A DNA stretch of 33,727 bases from NCBI GenBank assembly GCA_004154925.1, contig QJNS01000442.1, positions 1-33,727 of the forward strand, given 5' to 3'. Under the pieces are notes generated by a model that worked only from the letters and a program-made list of their open reading frames with translations, did no database searches and was not told the origin of the DNA. The DNA is from Monosporascus cannonballus (lineage: Eukaryota; Ascomycota; Sordariomycetes; Xylariales). Numbering within the stretch: position 1 is the first letter of the stretch; every line of letters begins with the position of its first letter. The translations under genes were made by a program, and so were the position numbers. Of the stretch, positions 10,835 to 22,500 are shown one piece after another.

Positions 10835-12906
10835 CTATGGCTTAAGCTGGTAAAATCCCGACGAGTACTCTAAAAGCCAATTCTTCTCGATCTTCGTAAC
10901 GTCCCGGATGAAGATCTTGCTACCCGTCTCCATCAGCTCGTGGAATATGACCCAGTCCGCCTTTCGGTTGAACATGAGAGAGCTGGGATGGGCATAGAGA
11001 ACGGTCCCGCCTTCGACGTTGCGGAAGCTCCCATCGGGCTGCATCTTGGCGGCGTGCGCAAAATAGCCCGTTGTGAGACACCTCCGAATCTGCTCTCCCA
11101 ACCCGGCAGGAGGCGCCCTGAGACTCTCGTCCTCGGATATCCCAAACCGCTCGAGATAGCGCTTGAGCTGTAACCGGATGCTGATGGCCCGCATCATGGA
11201 CTTGTAATTCAGATGGTTCTCGTGACAGAATTTGGACTCCTTCTTCCCTTTCGTTACGAATGTTTGATAGACATTAAGCAGGGTGAGATGGTCGCCTTCT
11301 TCGGCAGCAAACTTTCGTCGCGCGGATTCCATCTGTTTCTTTTCGCCGTCTCGTTGAATCCATACGGAACCGACGCTCGTCATGGCCGCTATGGTTAACA
11401 TCTCGCTCAGGCAGCCGAAGCTAGGAGCGGTCAACAACGTTTTCGCCATCATAGGCTCGACGGCGAGTTCCGCAATTCGCATACCCAACGGTCTCGTAAG
11501 CTTGGCATACTCATCTAACGCCCCCAGAGAATAGAGTAGTTCTGTCGCCTTGATCAAGAGCTCTGCGGGCGGCGGGGTCAGATAGTCAAAACGCACGACG
11601 TTGTCAATTCCCAACGCCTTGAGTTGTAGTATGAATGGTGCCAGGTTCGATCTTTGTATTTCGGGGACATTTGCGTCGGGGAGTTTCTGAAAAGCATCCT
11701 CAGTGTAGAGACGAAAACATTTGCCGGGTTTCGTGCGGCCAGCCCGTCCGGCACGTTGTGCTGCGGCTGCTTTTGAGATTGTCGTAGCCGTCAGAGACTC
11801 AATGCCCGTCCGAGGGTCAAAAGCTCGCAGCTTGACGAATCCGGAATCGATCACATATACGATACCTTCGATTGTCACGGACGCTTCAGCAATGTTCGTT
11901 GAGAATATGACTTTCCGAGTGTTTTCGGGCGGCGCATCAAACACGTACATCTGCTGCTCGGTCGACAGTCCAGCATAGAGGGGTAGGGGTGAGATGGACA
12001 GGGAACCTGGGGGAAGCTGCAGGGAACGTTCCGCCACAGCTTGTACGGCGGTATCAATCTCCTCCCGCCCTGTCAAGAAAACTAGAATATCGCCTTCTAG
12101 CTCTTTTGTATGGATCTCGAACACGGTCGACACGGCTTTTTCAACATAGTCCTCCGTAGGCGACTCTAGATATAGAACATCTATCGGGTATGTTCTGCCC
12201 TCGAGGCTGATGATCGTTGCTGTCTGGGGATTCCCATTCTCCGCAGACTGCTGGCTGCTACCGTCATCGCTCTGGTCAGAGAAGAAACGCACCAACTCTT
12301 CTGCTTGGAGCGTGGCACTGCTGATTATTATACGCAGTTCGGGTCTCCGTTTCCGAATCTTCTTTAGCAAGCCGAGAAGGATATCCGTAGATATAGACCG
12401 CTCATGTGCTTCGTCAACCATGATGACGGCATAGCGCGATAGGAGGGGGTCGACAAGAGCCTCCCTGATCAGCAACCCGTCGGTCAAGAATTTGATACGG
12501 GTCGCAGCGGATGTCAAATCCTCAAATCGGATCGAATATCCGACTTCCTTGCCGAGCTCACAGCCATACTCTTCAGCGACTCTGATGGCTACAGTGGTGG
12601 CAGCGACCCGTCTAGGCTATTTTCGGTCAGCAGGGCCAAGGAGGCAAGGAGGCAATGTTAGATGGAGAGAGATGGGTGGCTAACCTGAGTGACGCCGATA
12701 ATCTTTCCATCAGAACACCAGCCCGCGTGTTCGAGAAATTGGGGTATCTGCGTGGTCTTACCGGAGCCGGTCTGGCCGACAACAATCGTGACCGGGTATG
12801 TCTCGATGAGGTAGAGTAGGCTCTCACGGTGCTTTGCAATGGGTAGAAGTGACGAGGGCTTATGAAGGGCAGGGATGAAATTTGCACTGAGGTCGAAGTC
12901 TGTCAT
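10835..12906 (-). CDS. DHX35: DEAH-box RNA helicase, DHX35 type
   Basis: Exons 12906-12685 and 12616-10835 with one 68-bp intron (12617-12684) give 667 aa, against about 700 in animal DHX35. The join restores the motif GVTQ-PRRVAATT across the splice. The helicase core is complete: Walker A GQTGSGKT at 44-51, DEAH at 142-145, SAT at 174-176 and QRAGRAGR at 361-368. The winged-helix, ratchet and OB-fold regions typical of Prp2/Prp22-class helicases follow to the C-terminus (LLEYSSGFYQ). Residue-level similarity to DHX35 is strong throughout, for example in MQRSNLAP-like and ILQLKALGIDNVVRF segments. DHX35 is a nuclear ATP-dependent helicase that co-purifies with late spliceosomes; its exact step is unsettled. 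It lacks the long N-terminal S1 or RS extensions of Prp22/Prp16. The gene is divergent from the Cue5-like gene, with 935 bp between the two start codons. Confidence 0.95.
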
Positions 12907-13841
12907 TGTGACTGCTTGAATGCTTGGGAATGCAGGCCGGGCTAAATGATTACTACATCCATATGTGTATGTAGGCAGATGAAGGCCCGGACGCAGTTAC
13001 AGCAACACCTGAGAGGTCTACAATCTCCAGCTGCTCTCCTACAGTTCATGCTCGTCGACCACCTAATACCGGACCCAACTGAACTTCATCACCAGTTGTC
13101 GCTAGACTGATGATGGGAAATCGTTACTGGACAAGTGAGCTAGAGCGGGTGGTCCTAAAGTTACCCGCTATTAGAAGTCAACCAGTATTAAAGCAGACTG
13201 TTAATGGGAATTCAAGAACGCTGGGATGGCAGATCCATTAATGGCGGGGTCAACTGTACGAGACACTTCCTTTGAAGCCAAGACTCAAACATTGTGTTAG
13301 CAGGTAGGCGGGTAGGATGAGTAGCCTTACAGTGCATACGAATCCTAGGGAAGAAGCTGCTACGCACGAGTTTCGCCTTCACCCCCAACCCGAAAGAGGC
13401 TGTGTGGCGCAGTCGCTTACGATGCTCGCAATGGCAAATGGTACCTAGGTACTTAGCAGCTCGAGTTGCGCGGATTGTGGCGCAAGTCGTCATCAGCGGC
13501 GTCACAAGCATGTCTTGCATGGAATGCCGCGGACATGGAATCGCCCATTAAACTGCCCCTCGTCAACTCATCAAACTTTAGCATTAACACCACATAAAAC
13601 CCTACATTATTCATATGCCGTTATCAAGGACAGCTCTACCTTCATACCTGCATTGCTTGCATCCTGCTACGTGCCCACCTCCTAGGCACATTACATAGTA
13701 GGTAGACTACCACCGAATTCCCCATTTCTGGGAATCTCCACCATTTCGACTGCACCTAGGCGCGCGCGATCCATCAATCTCTCGGCTACTCTAGAAGCCT
13801 TCCTGATCATCGATATCAATACGTTTTAGCGTCTATTCAAT
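12907..13841. other. divergent promoter region between the DHX35-like and Cue5-like genes
   Basis: This spacer separates two start codons that point away from each other, so it should carry both promoters and 5' leaders. A palindromic GGTACCTAGGTACT word lies near 13440, and another TAGGTA word near 13700. Frames inside it are short and show no known domain. No core-promoter motif could be assigned with confidence. Confidence 0.55.
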
Positions 13842-15327
13842 ATGGCCGCCCCTCCTGATACGGTGAGCCAGGCTTGCATTGTCCCCGTTTTCTCATTCAA
13901 CAAAAGAGACTAGATATTAGATTACGATGGCCACCTCTTCCGCCCGCTGGGGGTCTGAACCGAGTCGAACTGACAGATTGATTTACAGAGCAAAACTGCT
14001 CCCTCAAGTACCGAGGTCCCCGAATCTCCAACCACTGTGAAGCCGTTCGAGATGGACGATGACGATATCCAAGAGACTGGCGTAGTTGACAACGATGGTA
14101 ACACGGTTCACGTTGCGTCTACTGCTACCACATCTGCAACTGCGCCTGCCACCTCCCAAGACCCAGTACCGCCTGCGAAGCCCCCTCGGCCTCTCACTGA
14201 GCAGCAGAAGAACGAGATGATCCTGAAGGAAGCTTTCCCGAGCATCGATGCTGCTGTAATTAGGGCTGTCCTAATTGCAAGTCGCGGCCAGATCGACCCG
14301 GCTTTCAACGCCCTTCTGGCTATGAGCGATCCGGACGCTGTCCAGAATGAGCCCGAGGCCGAGCCTGTTCCCCCGCCTCAACCTCCCCGGCCTACTGGTC
14401 GCGCCGCCATGACGCAGATGGAAGCCGACGAACTCTATGCTCGGCAGCTTGCTGAGCAGTACGACAATGCTGGTGCCTATGAAGCAAGGACAACGAACCG
14501 TGGCCCCGCTGGTGAGAGGCAACCACAGCCGTATCGCCGTTCAGCTACAGGTCTCAAGCCCAACGAGATGTACGAGCGCGAACATAGCTTCATCGACGAT
14601 GATCTTCCCGTCATTAAGGAGAACTTGCGCAAAGGCTTCCTCGATACCCAGAAGCAGGTCAACACCTGGTTCACCAACTTAAAGAAAAAGATCGACGATG
14701 CATACAATGAGGACGAGGATGAGTCGCAGCCGTCGAGACATCGGCCGCATGGCAGGCGAAGTGGCGAAGGCAGCCGGCGCAGTGCAGATTACGAGCGCTA
14801 CGATGCCGATCCCAAGGTTCTGAGTGATGATTTTGCTGGCATGAGAATCCAACCAGATGGTAGTTAGTATTCCTTGCATCCTAAACGCCACGATCCAGAT
14901 ATCTAACCAAAACACAGCACCCGGTCAAGGCCGCCAACCAGGCAATATGAACCTCTACAGACCCTCACCGCCATCGCTCTCTCCGTCACCTAAACCAGAA
15001 GGCCGTAAGGTTGCCTTTAGAGATGGAGTGGAAGACATTGACGCCTGTGGAGCCTCGTCCAAGGTGCCGCCCAAGAATAGCTCAACCCCACCGCCGGGCA
15101 AACAAAGCAAATGGCAACCTCTATCAACGGTTGAGCCAAACCCAGTCGCTGAAAATGACCCCTTCAGCCTTGGGGACAGTGAGGACGAGGGGGATGCAAA
15201 GGGAGGTAACAAGGCGATTAAGATGGAAGACAGCGATAGGCTCAAGCAGGCCACTGCCGATGCCATGGCTGATAGCTTGGTTGACAAGAAACCTGGCGAC
15301 AGCACGTCCGGCAGAAAGAAGGATTGA
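13842..15327 (+). CDS. CUE5: CUE-domain ubiquitin-binding autophagy receptor, Cue5-like
   Basis: Exons 13842-13862 (only seven codons), 13989-14859 and 14918-15327; introns of 126 and 58 bp. The joined frame encodes 433 aa. Residues about 80-121 form a CUE domain (NEMILKEAFPSIDAAVIRAVL...NALLAM) with the family's Phe-Pro at 90-91 and Leu-Leu at 116-117, which contact ubiquitin. The flanks are Pro-rich and disordered. Near the C-terminus, KWQPLSTVEP (W363-L366) matches the Atg8-interacting motif reported for yeast Cue5, followed by the acidic segment DPFSLGDSEDEGD. Yeast Cue5 links ubiquitinated aggregates to Atg8 for selective autophagy; the same role is inferred here from the two motifs. A second acceptor 12 nt upstream (exon from 13977) would add four residues in frame. 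ESPTTVKPFEMDDDD at the second exon's start supports the join, since this region is conserved in filamentous-fungal homologues as I recall them. Confidence 0.9.
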
Positions 15328-18300
15328 TAGTGCAACATTGACAACTGTGATGCACTTGGGAAGATGCGAGGCTTACTTTCTTGAAGCCTGCTGGATGAGC
15401 GTCTCTTTATATCCATAAACAGGGCTCGGTTCTTAGTCTAATGAACTCCTTCACTGCTATGTGTCCAAACTACCGGTGGCTCTTAATGCCGCATCACAAA
15501 GCATATATCGATTGTGGTAGAGTTAAGCACTGCGGTCATCTCAGGTTGGACAGTGTAATGTATTAAGTAAGAGTTGCGTAAATAAGCCGTCCGGTATTAG
15601 AAGGCGTCAGCACCCTAACCTGGGGCTTGAGTATCATCAGCATCTCCGTAACTGAGCAATGAACCCTACCATACATTTTGGGGGTAGTTTCCCCCATGTA
15701 AGTCCCATGAATCCTCTTTTACTCCGGGCCTGTTTCACTAGTATCCGGTCGAGCGAAAGTGGTTCTGGGCAGCCAATGATTGCATAAGAGGTATCTATCT
15801 AAAAATAACGCTGTCTCAAGTAACTCAGCCTAATTATGTTCTTCACCTGCAAGCACGACTAGGGTAGACTTCATCTAACCGCGGCCCACTCTAGGCTGGT
15901 AATGCATGTTTCGTTTTCTAGGACCAGTCAGGATAGTACGGAAGATGAAGGTCGACCTTAGATAGTAGTGGTTATAGGGCATGTATATATCAAGCTTCCA
16001 CTATTAACATATCTCCATTTATGTACTGTGGCCAGAACCCCAATCCATCCATAAAGGGGGGATGTCTTTACAGCGTGGAATAGGGAATACATCCCCGGTG
16101 GAAGGGGTTGAGGGAGGAGGCTACTGCCCGCGAATCACTAGTTCGCGTCAAGAAGTATTCAAGGTCGGCTTGTTCAAATGCTGTCCTGGTTAACTGCTAT
16201 GTCCACGTAGCATATCACAACCCTTGATATGCTAGGGACTAATTATCCTCAAGGTTGTTCGCTGCCGAAGGGGCGATGTTCAGCAGGTCTGGTCGGCCGT
16301 CGATATCCCAAAGAATGACTAGTTTGTCCATGATTGCATCTACCTAGGTATTCCTCCCAGCTCAATAGCTGAGCGTACGTACAGGGGACGGTTATATTAG
16401 TACGGACCATAGTTAGCTAAGTTTATTAATGACCATGTAGTGCATACAGAGGAAAAGGGCAAGACGCCGATGTTCCGATTTCATCGAGGTCTTATGGACA
16501 TAACACAGGCTTATTCAAGACAGCGTAAAAGGTGAACATGCTAGTAAATGGCAGATAGTGTACGCCTCTGAACAGGGGCCGGGTCTATATTATAGCTTGT
16601 CTTAACTATGGCGTACGGGGGAAAATAGGGGCTGCATATATGGAGGACAGACGCTAGCTGCATTTCCGTTATGTTTCAAATCTTTCGCGAACCAAGACCT
16701 GATAAATCGGGAAAGGATATAACATCTTAGTTAGACTATGCCGCAGATGTCCGCCGCACCTGGACAAAATGGGCCGCTGTTAACTTTTTTTGCAGTCAGT
16801 TATGTCCGATCGTATGACAGGAAGTGATAGATCTCCTGGAATCAAACACTAGCCGCTGCACAGAACGGGATACAATTTACAGCTCAAATTCATTGTAACT
16901 GTTCCTTTGACCGTCTCATATTTCAAGGCATCCGATGCTATCTCGCCGTTTCAGTTCTCTTGCCCGCTAGGCTTTGTTTGGAACTGGTTTAACGCCCCGT
17001 TGGGACTGAAGACACTTATGTCAGAGGTGAGAAGGGCAGATCTCCCCGGCAACGAAATAATCCAGAGAGACTTTCCCTTCTCAAGTTGAGCCTCGATAGT
17101 TACAAGATTCACTTTTCTAGGCAGCTGGAATATGAAATAAGGGTGAAGATATCGGCACAATAATAACTGGCAACCGTGTATCTAATCCGTGCACCTGATA
17201 ATAAAGGGGACCTTAAGCTACGAGTTTGTAGTGCCCCACTTAGTCCTTGCGTGGAATACCTTTCTGCTTTAAGTAACCCTGAAAGCGCCCCTGTTATTAC
17301 TGTGTTCTTGTGGCACCCGGGGAGCTGGAGGCACCTCGCAAGCTTGCCTTCTCTGTAACCACTCAGGCGGACTCAGAATCACAGCACAGTAGCGGCATGT
17401 GCTATGACGTATGAGGCGGATCAACAAACATATGCAGTGTTGTCCCAAGTTACCTACTTTCGGCACTCTTTGAGGGGCAGACCAGCAGACGGGTAGATGG
17501 GGTCGAGGGGCTGGTTCATGATAATGGAGTAGCGGAGATATCGGCTATAGCTCCCCACTTACCAGTTTGGGTTGGTTTGGGTACTTTCACAGGGTGACAT
17601 TCCCCAGGGTCCACAGCCTTGCGACTCGGATGTCGAAGAGCCACGAGGTCAAGATACGGATCCTTATTGGTGGTTTCGTCAACAGGTAACCTCCTAGGGA
17701 GAGAGGAAGTAATAACTTCCAACGTGGGGCTGATGAGATGGCAGAAATTTTACTCCCTCTGCCATTTCCAGATCCAAGAAAATGCCCACGATGCAATGCT
17801 TGTTTAGCCTCAGCTACATTATACTCTAGCAATACGGTTTGGTCGCTGGAATGCTCGTAATTGTTGCGGAATTTGTAGGCATAAGGCGAGTAGCATGTCA
17901 TGAAATCGATCTAACGTTAGCCTATTGAGATGCAAGGAGCCTCCTTGATAAACTATAAGTGTCAGAATAGCACATGCTAAAGTACTGTACACTCCAATAC
18001 GTACTGACCTCGAACTTTGCGGTGCCCCTCCCACTTAACGTTAGAACCCCACCTAATGTTAAACCTAGGTAGAATTCCAATTCGATGGAGTGGTGCGCTT
18101 TGGAATCCCAAGCTTCTCCTCCTGCAATCCATACCGGCGAACCTGTTGGCCAGTATACGGGTCAATTATGTCGTTAGTCTAGACTGAGACAACCTGCAAT
18201 GCAGAGCAAGCTTAGCACCTTTTAACCTTCTCTATCTTTCTCTTCTTACCTGTTTAATTATCACTCGAGGTCAGGAGCTCAGTTTCGCTGAAAGGTCATA

Positions 18301-19576
18301 CTTCCCTCTCGACGAATAATAATTCTCCCTTACGTGCATCGTTGACCTTGAAGCCTCCAGCGTCCGGGGTTTGAAAGCCTACCTATCTGCCTCCCAACGT
18401 ACCTCACCCGCTATATCTATCTCTCTTGAGGGGACGACTGCATTCTTGATCTGTGGAAGCTCCTTGACCAATCATCCCACCAGGCGGAAAGGGATATCAG
18501 TGCTTTTCTGAAAGGTACCCAACTCCATACTTTAGTCCTGCCATCGAACTGTTTATGCCCAGTCTTATAGCACTCATTACCCCATTACGTACATCTTGAG
18601 TTTTGGCTCGGCAGGGCATGGGAGATGACCTCACCATCACTGTCCTTATGAGCCATTGCCCATTGGACCTATCAGAAGACCTGCAACCCTACTTGCATGA
18701 TGCACTGGTGCCGTTCCTTTGGTACCATATGCCACTTGATGCAGGACGGGCCTTCAACCTACGCATTGCTACCACATATTCCCATAATATCACCAACCCC
18801 AGTTTGACCCCCCACCTTTCCCTACAGCCTGCGTTACCTCCTGGTTTCTCTGCTCTATGTCGTATAAGCTTTCCTACATCATTCTTGCCTAACGTCTTAG
18901 CAGCTAAAAGTAGCTTTCCCCCGGAACGCTAGCGCGTGTTTTTTGTTCTTATATCAGCCCCGGAAATCACATTATAAGCGCCACCTCCAGCCCGCGTGGC
19001 CAGTCGCACCCAGAAGGTACGGCTCGTCCGTCACATTGGTTAAGTAGGTATCAACTCGGGCATCTTCGGTCAACTAACCGGACGCCTACTCTCTTTAAGG
19101 TAGCCTCTAGGATCATATCCCTTATATCCGGGCCACTGTTACGAGGAGCACTTCGTGCCTCCCCCTGCGTACACATAAACGGTTCCCAGCTCCTGGGATA
19201 CCCCTTTAGGCAGCCCGGGTCATCACCGCTGCGGGCTGTGATTGTTGGGTCACCACGAGCCCACGGCAAGTCTCCCACGTGTCTCGTAGGCTGGGAATGC
19301 TTTTTCTTCCCCTGCTGCCTGAGTACGATCTGTGATATCGTCAAAAAAAAAGGTCATATGACACAGCCTGTGTCTCCTGATACTAGGCCTGACTGTGTAT
19401 TCCGCTGTTCTCAGAATTTCGATATCGATTCGGTACGTGCACTACAGCCTTCGGCCGGACAGCTGCAGTAGGCGACCAAGCTCTTGTAACCCGAAGAACA
19501 CTTGCTAGCAGCCCTTGGGTCTTTTTGCAACAGCCAACAGTATTTCTGGGCCCGCTGCTGGCGCTGCCGCTGAATA
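15328..19576. other. gene-free stretch of about 4.2 kb upstream of PHO81
   Basis: Only short frames occur on both strands, including a 109-residue one at 18603-18932 with no recognisable domain. The sequence near 18225-18260 is rich in C and T, as fungal promoters and leaders often are. TACCTA/TAGGTA words occur at about 16341, 17450, 18065, 18380 and 19045. A CACGTG is at 19276-19281. The last part should be the promoter and 5' untranslated region of PHO81; the rest I cannot explain. No transposon protein, long terminal repeat or RNA gene was recognised. Confidence 0.6.
19276..19281. promoter_or_regulatory. CACGTG E-box, candidate NUC-1/Pho4 site upstream of PHO81
   Basis: A perfect CACGTG palindrome lies about 300 bp before the split PHO81 start codon. 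Yeast Pho4 and Neurospora NUC-1 bind this core, and yeast PHO81 is itself a phosphate-regulated target, so a feedback site here is plausible. Caution: I count seven CACGTG sites in the window, close to chance expectation, so the assignment rests on position alone. Confidence 0.3.
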
Positions 19577-22500
19577 ATGTGAGTCCCCATGTCAGGCCCA
19601 GATCACGACTGCCCCCTTCCACCTGTTCTTATCAAGTCGTCGGTGGCGGCAAGGCGCGCTAATCTCTGGTTAGGAAATTCGGGAAGCAAATACAGAAGCG
19701 CCAGCTTGAAGTACCAGAGTATGCCGCAAGTTTCGTCAACTACAAAGCGCTCAAAAAGGTTAGTTCTCAGCATCCCCAATCCCAACCCACCATCGCGATC
19801 ATCACAGGGTTCTAGTGAACAGCCAGATCCGCACCATGAGAACAGTCTCCATATATCGCCCTCCATGTGGTGCAGGCAGGGCTGTGCCGTAGAATGGTGT
19901 CTTAGTCACTGACATTGGCATCGGGCCCATAGCTCATCAAGAAACTTGCTGCTACCCCGGTCTTGAGTGCTCAAAGTGACCCCTATCGCACTTCCGAGCC
20001 TTTAACTTTGGACACCCAGGCTGCCCTGCAAGCGAACAAAGCCAAGTTTTTCTTCCAATTAGTAAGTTGCGGTCGACAGAAGACGTGCATGCTTTGTTGC
20101 GACGCTGATACTGGGCAGGAACGCGAGCTAGAGAAAGTCAATGCCTTCTATTTACAAAAAGAAGCCGAGGTAAGTATTCCAAATCATCAAAAGCGCATAT
20201 GGTCCCCAACCAGTACATTGACGTATGACTCAGCTCAAGATTCGTCTCAAAACGTTGCTTGACAAGAAGCGAGTTCTGCAATCACGGCAAGGGGTTTCTA
20301 GGCGGTCCGCTAAATTCGCTACGTTAGAAGAAGGCTTTCAACAGTTTGCCAATGATCTAAACAAGCTACAGCAGTTTGTGGAGATCAACGGAACAGCGTT
20401 CTCCAAGATTCTCAAGAAATGGGACAAGACATCCAAGTCGAAGACCAAGGAGTTGTATCTTTCGCGTGCTGTTGAGGTGCAACCATTTTTCAATGCAACC
20501 GTCATCAGCGAGCTCTCAGACCAGGCGACGACTAGTCTACAGGAACTAGGCGCTTGGGCGGAGGGCGACCATGTCCCATTTGAAGGTCGGACGGAGCATG
20601 TAGTGAGTAGTCAACATCTGCTCGGAACCGCTGAAGGCGATGTCGACACCCTGCTTCTCGATATAGCCATCGCGGGCAACCTAGAGTCCTTGAGAGACTT
20701 GCTCTCGCGCATGCAGGCTACGTCGAGCTCCACGTCAACTATGGACGTTTCACTGATGGAAAGGGTGACCCGGACTTTCCTCGCCGCTATTCACGAGGCC
20801 CCTCAAGCTTCCTTGGAAGTGTTGTTGCAGACAGACCTCGTCGACATACAGTCAGAAGATGACATAAACGAGCGAAACTGCCTCCACCAAGCTACAATAT
20901 ATGGCAACTCCTTCGTCTTAGGAGTTGGTCTCTCCAGTGGCGTAGCCGTGAACCGGACAGACGTGTATGGGCGGGTACCATTACACTATGCAAGCATGCA
21001 TGGCCGGCTTGACATGCTCAATGCGCTTCTTGAAGGTATGGGCCTATGTCTTTAGAAAGAATGCGAGTAGCTGATTCCGTGAAACAGCTGACCCCTCGAC
21101 AATCGATTTAATCGACCATGACAACTTTACACCACTGATCCATGCAATCGTCCATGGACACCTTGCATGTGTCCAGCGGCTTCTTTCCATGTCATCCCGC
21201 CTAGATCCGGCCTCAGATGCAGATCATATACCGTTGAATCTTGCTTGCGAGCATGGATCTGTGGAAATTGTTGAACTGCTCTTGCAGCACGGTGCACGTA
21301 TACTGCCTGATGCCGAAGGATTATATCCCCAACATCTTGTAGCCAGGTCGGGTCAGACGCCCCAGCTGCTTCGTCTATTGAAACAGTATGGCGCTGATCT
21401 GGACCAGGTTGACAAACTCTATGGATGGACCCCATTGGTCCATGCTGCCAGCGAGGGCAACGTACCGTGTCTCCAAGAGCTCCTGAGTGTCGGAGCGGAC
21501 CCTAACATTGTCGACGAGAAAGATTTTACTGCCATGTATTATGCCGCTTGGGAGGGGCATTTGGCATGTATGCAGTTGCTTACACCATATCAGCGTGGGA
21601 ATTCAAGGAGTCCCCCGATTACGCAAGCGAGCGCGGCCCCTTTGGCACCCGTGGGCAGTGGCACCGCCCCCGTCCCAATGTCGCTTGATGTCGACGCCAT
21701 CCCCGACCTTGAATTGCCTCCACCAATAATACCATTACGACGGTATGGGCACAACTTCTTAGATACCAAGACAGTTGTCCTCATCAGTTTCGAGGAGCGG
21801 GGAGAGCCACCCTTGGTATTCTTCCACGACAGCAAGTACCCAGCTGCACGACTTACTATCTCATCGAAGATATCTGATCTCATTCCTAAAAACATCATAT
21901 TGCCTTTCCAGGAAGATACCCGCCTTGTGTCTTTCCAAGTTGATAACCTGGACTCGTTTATTCTCGACTTCGACGTCTTTCCGACATATGGCGCGAAAGT
22001 GATTGCGAAGACTGTAGCTCTTCCCAACACCTTCCGGGCATCATTGAGCAGATCTGGAAGATGTTGTCTCCCGTTGTTCGACCCGCGGCTCCGTGCCATC
22101 GGCCAGATCACTTTCAACACACACGTGATCAAGCCGTTCAAAGGAACGCCTCTGGAGATTACGGATTTTGAGACATATTGGAAAGCGACAAGTCAGCTCG
22201 ACCAACACCCTAACATGTTTGTTACCGGCTCCAGCTTGTCGGGGGACTTTGTTCAGTTGTATGTCCAGCATACTAGCGACGGCGTACCCGTCATATGGCC
22301 TAGGTGGATGGCCAGTTGTGCAGGTATCGACATGCCGGTGTCGCGCTTAACATTCGAGCAATTCACCACGATAATGGCGCCCAGCGCTAGCCGAGAGCAC
22401 CTCGACTCGATAGCTTCCCAGCAACTCGGAAATATTGCCGATGTCCACCGCGTGCTAAACTCCGCCGGCATCTCCTTGGAGCAGGCATTATCAATACTGC

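Noticed and set aside
18603..18932. 109-residue frame upstream of PHO81
   Set aside because: No recognisable domain; could at most be a leader-region frame, and nothing in the sequence supports translation.
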